The translations under genes and the position numbers were made by a program. From the NCBI GenBank assembly GCA_903813345.2, contig CAIIXF020000009.1, positions 16,641,759 to 16,705,758 of the forward strand: DNA of 64,000 nucleotides, given 5' to 3'. Under the pieces are notes generated by a model. That model had not been told where the DNA came from and searched no databases. It was given only the letters and a program-made list of their open reading frames with translations. Shown here in pieces: positions 1 to 11,200 of this stretch (the first letter of the stretch is position 1; every line of letters starts with the position of its first letter). The stretch comes from Owenia fusiformis (lineage: Eukaryota > Annelida > Polychaeta > Sabellida > Oweniidae).

Positions 1-2
1 GT

Positions 3-188
3 CAATCAAACCAAAAACAGCAACACATTGTGAACTCAAATTGCCATTCTATATCATTTGCAGTCAATTTTGGCCATGATCCAAGAATCAAGTTCAAGAG
101 AATTGGGAAATGGAGAAAAGGGATGGTGAAATATACACCAAAGATAATATTGGAGAGACTGCTCACTGTGAATATAAAATCCCTGTGA
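3..188 (+). CDS. Possible 3'-terminal coding exon of an upstream gene (partial, cut by window edge)
   Basis: An open frame begins at the window edge and ends at TGA (186-188). It encodes about 61 residues with a basic, amphipathic tail, including GHDPRIKFKRIGKWRKG and ending VNIKSL. A polyadenylation-type AATAAA lies at 404-409, about 215 bases past the stop. No family was recognised. The opposite strand is also open here but encodes an unlikely hydrophobic, Cys-rich peptide, so the plus strand is preferred. If real, this gene converges on the TNIP-like gene. This is inference from frame, composition and the poly(A) signal only. Confidence 0.35.
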   Translation, partial: QSNQKQQHIVNSNCHSISFAVNFGHDPRIKFKRIGKWRKGMVKYTPKIILERLLTVNIKSL

Positions 189-408
189 ATATAGTTTCTG
201 CTATTCAATGTTCCTTTGTGAATTGATGTGTGTAACCATGCAGTCTCCTGTATGTTCTATGAGTGCACTATGTTGACTGTTTAATCTTCGTGACCTAGTT
301 TACTTCCACGGGGATAGATGCTTGTTTGACTCTGAAAAATATCAATATATTTGATCAATATCAAATGATTAAAATGGTTATTGACATGGTGTATTAAATT
401 CTAAATAA
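189..408. other. Unassigned spacer
   Basis: AT-rich sequence after the possible plus-strand stop codon. It ends at the AATAAA that overlaps the start of an A-type repeat. No other feature was recognised. Confidence 0.4.
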
Positions 409-1250
409 ACTAGATGACAGCAATGCCAAAGCATAGCAAATCCCATCGAACAGCCATAGCTGCCATTTTTACATAATCCTTCCACTACTTTTTCAGTTAT
501 AGCAAAGTCATAAAATAACACACATGAAAATAGCCACCATTTTCAAAATGGTTGCTCATTAGCCGAACTGTCATAAGAAAGTGTAATACATTGTATGCTT
601 CTAAGTAGGCACATATAAAAATTCAATAAATTCACACACCCATTCACACACCCATACATGTAAATGGCAGCCATTTTCAAAGTGTCATAAGACAATGTGC
701 CAATTGCTTACTACATATCAAATATGAACAAAATTGGTCTATTAATTTTTGAATTATAGTAAAAAGTGTAAAATAACACACGAAAATGGTGGCCATTTTG
801 AAAAAAGTTGCCTTCTAGCCAAAGTGTCATAAAACTATACAGTACAGTGCCATGCTTATAAGTATTCACATATCATATGAACTAAATCGCTCCAACACTT
901 CTCAAGTTAAAGCAAAAATCGTAAAAAAGCGTGTAAAGGCCAACATTTTTTAAGATGGCTGCCATGTGTTTCTTAAATACCTGATCTACATTTTTAGCTT
1001 TGTTAATGTCCAATATAAATTTTTTACATTTAAACATATTGCTATTACAGTTTTATATATTGTATGTAAATAAATGTAAAAAAGGCACTAAAATGGCGCC
1101 ATATTTAAACGAGTGGCCATTTTGAAAATCGGCTTTTGAGCAGAACTTCCTACGCTATAGGGCATATGAATACAAAATTAAGTAATATTGGGCCAACGGT
1201 ATTTGAGTTATTGCCTGGATGGACAGACGGACATCTTTAGGTTGCTCCTT
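409..1250 (+). mobile_element. Modular A-type repeat element, copy 1, right end missing
   Basis: The left end (actagatgacagcaatgcc, then gcaaatcccatcgaac) matches the left end of the copies at 16119 and 45141. The core holds diverged tandem units with aaaatggcggccatttt-type palindromes and the phrase atgaacaaaatcgctccac. The usual (acgg)n tract is shortened, and the cctatatccctcgaacttcg right end is absent. A detached right-end piece lies at 2060-2107, beyond the B-type element. No coding capacity is visible. Confidence 0.7.
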
Positions 1251-1313
1251 GAATTGTTAGCTTAAGAGTCTCTTTGTTCTTTTTTCTTTTGTTCTTCTAT
1301 AATTTGGTATTTT

Positions 1314-1668
1314 ATTATGTCACCACCAAAACGTGGTGACATATTGTTATGGTCTTCGTTTTTTTTTGACGGCGGTTGGTGATCGGCAATCGCGGTTGGC
1401 ATCTGTAACAAATTGAAATGTAACAAAACCTCCAATAACTTGACAAATACTGTTTAGATTAATTGACTTCAGTTTTTTTCAAAATCATCTACAAGTTTTC
1501 AGAAGTTCAAATCTGACTTTTTATTCAAGATTTGACCTTTTCAAGGGCAAAAAAAGGTCAAAAAGGTCTTTTTCAAAATTGCTTCAAATTGACCCAATTT
1601 TTTCAAAATCATCTACAATAATATTGTGAGCAACTAGGTGGTGACATTTTGTCATGTTAATGCCTTGT
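1314..1668 (+). mobile_element. B-type element, short copy (about one core unit)
   Basis: The left end ATTATGTCACCACCAAAA and the right end GTCATGTTAATGCCTTGT match the much longer copies at 42007-44111 and 57997-62957. Only about one ggtcaaaaaggtc core unit is present, so family copies differ mainly in core number. The left end carries a short hairpin (CCACCAAAACGTGG). No ORF is present. Confidence 0.8.
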
Positions 1669-2059
1669 TCTCAGCCATGTTGTACTAATATGCCATATCA
1701 AACCAATGTGTCCCATGTTTGGCCTACTTCCCTGGGAACACGGCCTCCAGACTCAGAAGAGCGTTACTAAAGGAGATCAATGGCTTGTTTATGCTACATT
1801 AGCATCATTTCTTGTTTCTTGAATTTTTCGCATATCCAATTGTTTTTTGCTACTGCTTTCTTCATGTCAGAATTCAGTATGTGTTTTTAAAGCCTAATGT
1901 CTGTCAAGTTAATTTGTTTAGATTGAATATTTTTTGTTTAGCATTTTCTACATTATATGGTTGCATACTATTGATATCCTTATGATCTGTGAAATGTATA
2001 TTCCATGTGATTGTCTCCCATAAATGTTACCAGATAAATCAGGTTATGACACTATCATA
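1669..2059. other. Unassigned unique sequence
   Basis: No repeat family was recognised. On the minus strand, acceptor-like ends at about 1732 and 1770 could in principle introduce the last TNIP-like exon, but neither gives a convincing peptide. Confidence 0.3.
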
Positions 2060-2107
2060 CAGGCATTCCCTGTATCCCTCTGAACTTTGTTCGGTGGGAC
2101 AATAACT
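2060..2107 (+). repeat. Detached right end of an A-type element
   Basis: The sequence ctgtatccctctgaacttt followed by gttcggtgggacaat matches the conserved right terminus of the A-type elements. No core lies beside it. Confidence 0.6.
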
Positions 2108-2245
2108 ACTTTATATCTATAGAATTGTTACATTCAAGTCTGGCATGATAATTTGCCTAAGGAAGTAAAAGTAAAATGATACATCAACCATTTTTATACA
2201 TGTGCTATATGGTGCTTAACAGAATGACAGATGACAGATACTTAC

Positions 2246-2283
2246 CCTTTTCCCAGTTAGTGAGTCATATGACACCTCAATAT
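2246..2283 (-). CDS. TNIP1: TNIP-like exon 12 (last exon seen)
   Basis: A 38-nt exon between acceptor attttag and donor GTAAGT. It completes the GAT codon split from exon 11 and encodes DIEVSYDSLTGKR. It ends in phase 0 at a strong donor, so the coding sequence continues downstream in sequence not identified here. The good phase match and donor support it despite its size. Confidence 0.7.
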
Positions 2284-5177
2284 CTAAAATAAAGATAAAC
2301 ATGTTATAGTTCATGTAAAAATTCAGAGAGTTTTAGTTACATGTATATCGACATTGAGCTCATCAGTCACAGTCATCAGTTAAAGTTACAGCATGTACAC
2401 ATCATGTGCAGTTACAGTGAATGGGCATCAGGAAGAGGGTGTGTGTGGGCGAAGACAGCCCCCTCTAAAATGGCCAAGAAATTGATTTTGATGAGATTCC
2501 TGTGAAACTTAAAAAAAGGCAAATTTTTATCAGAAAGAACTATTCAGTCTGTATAGTCCTTAAAAATGTTCAGATTGCACCAAATAAGGTTTTCCGAAAA
2601 TGCACCATTGTAAACATTCTAAACAATGTACAACCACACTTGCGGTGAACTATTATCAACAAAACTCAACTCAAAATCTTTCCGGAGATATTGCACAATT
2701 ACAATATGATATGTATAAATTATGTAAAATTTACGTTTCCAGGATATCTCCACAGATGGAAGGCTTTCTATTATACTGTGAGTGGGTTAATTTGGCGTTA
2801 CTTAATTTGGCGAATTTGCCAATTTTTGCATATAGGCGGCTATTTAATTTGGCAGATGGTTCATCACATTATTGTATGCATATCTGAGATGGTGGGTACT
2901 CATCTTTTCATTTAATGTCCAGAAATGCAAATGGATTTGCCACAAAGCATTTCTCAATATTTTGTGGAACCACTACTAATGTTCAAGGACCAAAATCTAT
3001 CATTTAAGTTGGAAAAACAGACTTATAATTATATGTTGTCTCATACCTTTAGGACTCGAGCACATCTCACACGTAGTTCTCTGAAAAGGGTTCTCAAACG
3101 TACAAATGGTACAGTTCCATATCTGCTTTCTCTCTGCCATGGGCAGGATTTTTGCAGCTTCTACAATACAAAACAATTATAGTATTTACATGAAATTGAA
3201 TTGAATGTTTAAAAATGATAATGACAACACCGGGGTTGGTATACGAATACCAACTAGAAAAACAGTAACTCCACGGAGTAGCAAATCCCACCGAATAAAA
3301 CATGTTTTGATTATTATTGGCCATCTTTAAAATTCCTTCTTCAGCAGAGCTTGTTTGTCCCTAGGCATCAACATATAAAATGTGAACCATATCCGTAAAT
3401 TAGCATTTGAGTTATCAAAGATTATGCTTTTTACTACCTTGGAAATTCTTTCTTGAACAAATTTACTTTGTCCCCAGGCATCATCATACAAAATTTGAAC
3501 CAAATCCGTTAACTGGTATTTGAGTTATCAAAGATTACATTTTTGTTCGAAAAAGGGCCGCCATTCTGATATTTAACAGCCATTTTGAAAATCTCTTCAA
3601 TAGAATAGCTCCTTTTTCCCTAGGCATCAGCATATAAATTTTGAACCAAATCTGTGTACTAGTATTTGAGTTATCAAAGATTATATTTTTCAAGGAAAAT
3701 GGGGGCCATTTTGAATGAAGCGACCATATTGAAAATTCCTTCTTAAGCAGAGGTTCTACCCTCATAAGGCATAAGCCTATAAAATTTGAATCAAATCCAT
3801 CAACTGGTATTTGAGTTATCACCCAAACAAACAGACTGACGGACGGACGCACGAACGGATGGGCAGACGGCTTTCCTATATCCCCCTCGAACTTCGTTTG
3901 GTGGGATAATCAAGGGGAGAAGGCAGTCATTTATCTTTATGTTAATAAGGAATAGATGATTGGCTATTTAAATCCAGTTATCACTGAAGCATTGACACAA
4001 CCAGACAATTTTTGATGAAATGACATTTTGAGGAAAATTGGTAAAATTAGACTAAAATCTAGGAAAAAGTAATAACATTTTCTAAAATATATTTTAATTA
4101 ATAAAGAGCAAGATACATTAACAGACTGATCTAGTTATATGAGAGTCTCTGCATGAACCATGTACCTTTAGAAGGTTTTGTGTATGTACTGTATGAAGGC
4201 TTTGCCTGCTCAGACACAGGGACATAGTACACTGGCAACTGCTTTGCTGACTGCTTCGCCACCTATAATCATAACAATATTCATGTCATAAACATAGTAC
4301 TATATATAATATTGAATGCATTGCCTAAACTCTTCAACATGTTGAGGGGATGGACCTGCAATATTAACGCATTCCATGTATTTGAAGAATTCAAATTATT
4401 GAAAACAATATGATGCCCTAATGCAACTATGACACCCATAAAATCACCCGCACCCCATCTCAATATAATGCCCTACTGCAACTACAATCCCTATGAAGTC
4501 ACCCTCAACCCATCTCAGTATGATGCCCAAATGCAACTACAACCCCCTTTCAGTAAACTTACAACCCAGATTCAATATAATGCCGTACTGCAACTATGAC
4601 CCCTTTCAGTAAACCTACACCCAGGCTCAATATGATGCCCTACTGCAACTGTGACCCCCTTTCAATAAACCAACACCCAAACTTTTTTGCCGACTTGCAA
4701 CTGTGACCCCCTTTCTGGGAACCTACACCCAGACTCAATATAATGCCCTACTGAAACTATGAACCTCATCTCGTCAACATTCACCGAGTCCAAATATGAT
4801 GCCCTCATGCAACTATGACTCCCTTTCAGTAAACCTACACCCAGATTCAATATGATGCCCTACTGCAACTGTGACCCCATTTCAGTTAACCTACACCCAG
4901 ATTCAATATGATAAAGTCATCCTAAACCCGTCTTTCAGTAAACCTACACCCAGACTCAATATGATGCCCTACTGTAACTACAGGGCTGTCAACTTGGGAC
5001 CACCTAATATGAGTGACTTACAAATGTTGGACACCGAAGTCCAAATCTGAACACTTTTGTCCAAATTTTGAACACCTTTGGCCAACTTTTAAACACCTTT
5101 GGCCAAAGTTTGAGCACCTTTGCTAAACTTTTATCACCTCAAATTTTTCGCGCTCGCTACGCTCACGATTTTGTCAA

Positions 5178-5224
<47 letters not shown>

Positions 5225-8200
5225 AGGTACGAAAATTTCCAATGAACATGCGTGACATATACGGGATTCGCGTGACAAATCCGAACAAATTGCGTTCGTT
5301 TTTTTCAGACGTTCGTATTTTTACCGTATCATAAACATATTTTTAAAATTTTTTTACAGAAACATATTTGCGTGACAATTATCAGGTAAAATGCGTATTT
5401 GCGTGACATTTTGTGTCACGCAAAAAAAACTGGCGTAACTTCAAATTCTTCAGCAAATGCGTGACAAATACGCAAATTGCGGGACAGTTGACAGGCCTGT
5501 AACTATGACCCCCATAAAGTCACCTTCAACCCATTTCAATATGATGCCCTACAGCAACTGTGACCCCCCTTCAGTAAGCCTACATCTAGATTCAATATGA
5601 TGCTGGGGGGATGGTAGTAGGGATGGGACGGTTACCCGAAACTGTCCCGTTCAGGGTATTTGGGTTCGGTATTGGAACTTGAAACACAAGCAGCACTTTC
5701 GGAATGGGACAAGGGGCTCAAAACCAGCGTAGTTTTAGTGGCTATTCACCCCAAATGTTTCTGAATCATTACCTATTTTTAGTGGTTATTCACCCAAAAT
5801 GTTTCTGAATCATTACCTATTTTTAGTGGCAATTCACCCCAAATGTTTCTGAATCATTACCTATTTTTAGTGGCTATTCACCCCAAATGTTTCTGAATCA
5901 TTACCTATTTTTAGTGGCTATTCACCCCAAATGTTTCTGAATCATTACCTATTTTTAGTGGCTATTCACCCCAAATGTTTCTGAATCATTACCCATTTTA
6001 CTCCTGGAGCAGTGGCTTTTTAACTTTTTGATGATCTCCATGACCAATGACTTTTCACTTTATTGAGGTTAAAAACTTAATTTTACCGAATGTTTACATC
6101 ATCATCTTGGATATTGTAGATTGATAATTTTTTCCTTATGGTATTTATGTGATAGACTGAGTAATTTCCCTGCCCTAATTGCCCAACCACAAGATTTATG
6201 AACCTAAGTTACCCACGCTACACACAATAATGTAAGTTTCAGCGTAGCTGACATTCCTTGAGATGCTCCCTGAGCAGACACATTGCGCAGTAGGTTTATC
6301 ACAGGCATGTCAACTGTCCCGCAATTTGCGTATTTGTCACGCATTTGCTGAAGAATTTGAAGTCACGCCAGTTATTTTTGCGTGACAGAAAATGTCACGC
6401 AAATACGCATTTTACCTGGTAATTGTCAAGCAAAAATATTTCTGTAGAAAATTTTCTAAAAAAGATCGTCTACACAGCAAAAATACGAACGCTGGAAAAA
6501 AACGTACGCATTTCGTTCGGACTTTTCACGCGAATTACGTATATGTCACGCATTCCGTTCGAAATTTTTATACCTACCCCCTTACTGGCCCTGATTGTGT
6601 ATAAGATAATAAGAGAAAGAGGTCATCAAATAAATCAATGGAGAATTAGGACCATTAATTAATAAGACCTCCTACCCTTTTACACCTGCCATAGTGACCT
6701 GATCTATCAAGAGTTGTCGCTAAGTATTTTGAATATACTCCCTCAAGGAGAGAGGTTAAATCACTAGATCTGATCTGATCGATCCTATGAAGGTATAGAT
6801 ACTGGGCACACTTAAAGTAGGTTACGATGATATAGGTATGAAAACAAATTCACCTTCAGTTTCATATGATCAGGTTCATTTTATAGATTACCACATTCAC
6901 TCTAAAAAAAGCCAAGTAGCGTTGTCAGTCTTATTTTGAAATTCAATTTTATCCCATTCCGAATTAGTCCTGATGTTCCGAAGGCCAAAACACCGTCCCG
7001 TTCCGTTCTGAAGTATTTTTGTTCCGTCCCATCCCTAGATGGTAGGAACAAAAAAATTCAAAACAAATGTGTGACATATGCACAAATTTCGAAGCCGACT
7101 TTGACCCCCATAAAGTCACCGTAAACCTGTCTCAAAATGATGCCCTTCTGCAACTGTGACTCCCATTCAGTAAACCTACTTCCAGATTCAATATGATTCC
7201 CTACTGCAACTGTGACCCCATTTCAGTTAACCTACACCAAGACTCAATATAATTCCCTACTGCAACTGTGACCCCCATTCAATAAACCCACACCCAGACT
7301 CAATTTAATGCCGACTTGCAACTGTGACCCCCTTTCTGGGAACCTACACCCAGACTCAATATAATGCCCTTCTGCAACTGTGACCCCCATTCAGTAGACC
7401 TACACCCAATCTCAATATGATGCCCTTCTACAACTATGACCCCCATTCAGTAAACACTCAGACTCAATATGATTCCCTACTGCAACTAGAAAACAGCAAC
7501 TCCACGAAGTAGCAAATCCCACCAAACAAAACACATTTTGATAATTAGTGGCCATCTTGTAGACTTCATCTATTCTTGAACACAGCATATCAGCATTTAA
7601 AATTTGAACCAAATCCATCTACTGGTACTTGAGATATCAAAGTTCACGTTTTTATGAAACTTTTGGCCATTTTGAAATGCAGCCCATCTTGAAAATTTCT
7701 TCTAGAGCAGAGCTGGTTTGTCCCTATATAGCAGCATACAAAATTTGAACCAAATCCGTTCACTGCTGGTATTACATTTTTACGAAAAAGGCAGCCATTT
7801 TAAAATTAAGGCACCATGTATAAAATTCTTTCTCGAACAGAGCTACAGTGTCCCTAGGCATCAGCATATACAGGGTGGTCAAAAAAAATGGATACCCTGT
7901 TGCCATTTTCCTCATTATCTTTGTCATTTTAGGAAATTACTCCCTGATATTTAGCACATTTGTACATCATTCAATTTCCTACCGGCCTACCATATTTCAT
8001 GACCATCAAATTGATAGTCACAATGTTACAGCACTTTAAACAACATGCTCCATTGGCCAATATTGCACTTTCGGCAAACCTGCACCTATCATCTAAAATG
8101 TCCCTACCTAACTTCAACCTGTGGTGATACACCAAAAATGAGTGTACGAGAATAACCCCAGGACAACTGCAGACCTCAAAAAGCAGATCATCCATGTCAT

Positions 8201-11200
8201 TCAGGCCTTACCTGCTGAAAAATGTAGTCAGATCATTGACAACCTGTTCAGATTTGCCAATAGCGCGACGGTGGCCACACTGGGGCATCTTGTTCAAAGT
8301 GCTGTACCATTGTGACAATCAATCTGATGGTCATGGAATATGGATAGCTGGTAGGAAATTGAATGTTGTACATGTGTGTCAAATTTCAGGGAATAATTAC
8401 CCAAAATGACGAAGATATGAGGAAAATGCAGGGTTTTCTTTTTTTTTACCACCCTGTACAATTTGAACCAAATCCATTCACTGATATTTGAGTTATCAAA
8501 GCTTAAATTTTTTTACAAAAAAATGGTGACCATTTTGAAATATAACCGTCATCTTGAAAATTCTTTGTTATATAGATGTCCTTAGGCATCAGCATATAAA
8601 ATTTGAACCAAATCCATTCATAGATATTTGAGATATCAAAGATTCAATTTTTTACGGAAAAGGCAGCTATTTTGAAATTAAGGCACCATGTATACAATTC
8701 TTTCTTAAACAGAGCTACAGTGTCCCAAGGCATCAGCATATAAAATTTGAACCAAATCCATTCACTGATATTTGAGTTATCAAAGATTACATTTTTTTAC
8801 AAAAAATGGTGGCCATTTTGAAATATAACCACCATCTTGAAAATTCTTTGTTATACAGATGAACTGGGTCCTTAGGCATCAGCATATAAAATTTGAACCA
8901 AATCCATTCATTGATATTTGAGATTTCAAAGATTCAATTTTTTTGCGAAAAGTGGTGGCCATTTTGAAATATGGCCACCATCTTACAAATTCTTTCTTGA
9001 ACAGTGCTACTGGGTCCCTAGGCATCAGTATAAAAAATTTGAACCAAATTCATTCACTGGTATATGAGTTATCAAAGATGACGATTTTTACAAAAAATGG
9101 TGGCCATTTTGAAATATGGCCTCCATCCTGAAAATTCTTTCTCTAATAGACCTACACTGTACTTTGTTCCAAGAAATCGGCACATAAAATTTGAACCAAA
9201 TCTGTTGAATATAGCTCATTTGTCCCTAAGCATCAGCATATAAATTTGAACCAAATCGGTCGACTAGTATTTGAGTTATAAAAGATTACATTTTCATGAG
9301 ATTTTGAATTACCCAAATGCGAGTAGGTAGTTACCAGTTTCACAACCAGATGGCTGATTCGGGTCAATTAACATGGCAGGTATATAAGAAAGTTCCCTTA
9401 AACTTGAATATTATCAATTTAAGTGGCTCAATTTTCATATAACCCTTATGTGTCTGATACTTATACTCATGAAAATATGTCCAGGAAAGCAAAATATTAT
9501 CTGTCCACTAAAAGAAAAGATTTTTCATTTTTTGTGATTTTATAGCATGGGGTCTATGGGGAATCTCTCCGAGCTAGAAGTCACATTTTCAAAGAAAATT
9601 AATTTTTCAAAGTTGATAAACACTTTTTAAAACCACATTTCTAGATGTAATTTTACATGTAGCTTTCAAATATGATATTACTTTGACTGAATTTTGAATT
9701 TTTAATGACGTAAATCAAGATAATTTCTACTCGCATCTGGGTTATTGAGCGGCCATAATTAAAATTCCTTCTCGAGCAGAGGTCGTACACCCATAAGGCA
9801 TAAGCCTATAAAGTTTGAACCATATTCGTTAGCCGGTATTTGATTTATCGCCCAGATGGAGGAACGGATGAACGGCTTTCCTATATCCCTCAAACTTCAT
9901 TCGGTGGGATAACTACGACCCCCTTTCAGTAAATCTACACCCAGTCTCAATATGATGCCCTACTACAACTATGACCCCAATTCAGTAAACCTACACCAAG
10001 ACTCAATATAATTCCCTTCTGCAGCTATGTCCCCATCCAGCCAATCTCCAACTTGTCTAAATCGCAGGCTCCATTGCAATTGAGACCCCCATCCATTCAA
10101 CTTCCTCCCTGTCCAACTGTCAGTAAAATTTTAAGGACCTCAATATAAAAAATTGTGATACCAAAATTAAAATTCTTTTTACCTTTTGGATTTCCTTAAG
10201 CTGTCGTTTCAAACGGCTGTTTTCTGCATTAACTTCTCCATTTTGCTTTTCTTCTTGTCTTGCCTTCTTTACTGCTCTTTTCCATTCCTTCTCCAACATC
10301 TCAACCCTTTCTTTAAGGTCAGATTTCTCACCTTGTACCCTCTCACGGTCTCTGCGCTCCACTTCAAAGTCTTCGCGGTTTGCATCAGCTTGGAATTTCA
10401 GGAACCTGTTCTCTTCTCTTAAGTCTTTGACTTGTTTTGTAAGGTCCTGCGGGTTTAGTTCAATTGTAGAATTTGGGTCATCACCCGCTGTTATATCTAA
10501 GGAGAGAGACTCCATCTTGGGGGCACTAGGCTCTACATGGTGACGTGGTCCTCCTACATTTGTTTGGTATAGTGACATTGTTGGTTTAATCTATATGCAC
10601 AAAAAAGAATATATTAAAGATGTCTCTGAATATCTGTGAATATCAATTCATTGCATTCTCTACTTATATTCACTTTTAAATGTCACTATTTTATTTAATA
10701 AAATGCTTTTTTTGTAACATATTTATTTGCTATAATTTTATTTTTACATCATATGCTGTATCATTGTTTACATAATAATAAAGACAACTTTTGGATATAA
10801 CATAAAAGAAACACAACGTATGTATATGTTTGTGTATGTTAGGAACTTAGGGGTAAATATAAAATTGAAGAAAGATTGGTAGTGCACTAATGCAAAAGGG
10901 ATTTTGCAAGGTGCCATTTCTTTTTATGTCCCTCTTCATCGTTTTCTTTCTTTGCTATGTATTATTCTATGCTTTGTTCTTGTTTCAGGTATCTTCTGAG
11001 GTGGTCTAGTTTTGGCATTTGGTTATCTAGCTTGCAACAGTAAACATAGAGTTTAAGAAACAGTAAAAGCATGTTTTCTTTCATGTTCTTAATTGGGTAT
11101 CCTAATATAAAGCATGTTGCGGATGGAGGGGTTTTGCCTATTTCTTGATAACATAGTCGATAAAAAGCTTTGATTGTTTTACAATTTAGGAAGCCATGTT

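Larger units (their letters stand above)
5618..7037 (+). mobile_element. Element J, hAT-like non-autonomous transposon, 8-bp TSD
   Basis: The termini TAGGGATGGGACGG and CCGTCCCATCCCTA are perfect inverted repeats. They are flanked by GATGGTAG at 5610-5617 and 7038-7045. An 8-bp duplication with TAGGG termini is typical of hAT elements. The element carries a 43-bp tandem repeat (about 5730-5995) and a D-related fragment (6302-6593). No transposase remnant was recognised. Confidence 0.8.
7496..9912 (+). mobile_element. Modular A-type element, copy 3, inserted without TSD in the minisatellite
   Basis: It runs from ctagaaaacagcaactccac to cattcggtgggataa, with about ten core units of about 150 bp. 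Joining the flanks (ctactgcaa and ctacgaccccc) restores an intact minisatellite unit, so the insertion made no target duplication. It holds two later insertions: a mariner-like foldback (7869-8458) and a TTA-flanked MITE (9312-9741). Confidence 0.8.
4430..10130 (+). repeat. 60-bp minisatellite array, interrupted by insertions
   Basis: Tandem units of about 60 bp read roughly atgatgccctactgcaact, atgacccccattcagtaaac, ctacacccagactcaat. Array blocks lie at about 4430-4980, 5506-5609, 7046-7495 and 9913-10130. They are separated by element D1 (4981-5499), element J (5618-7037) and an A-type element (7496-9912). The intact unit on either side shows the empty target of each insertion. No coding role is apparent. 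Confidence 0.85.

Noticed and set aside
1657-1731. A last TNIP-like exon encoding GSRPNMGHIGLIWHISTTWL and a short end
   Set aside because: The acceptor is weak, the peptide is unconvincing and the stop falls in the end of a B element.
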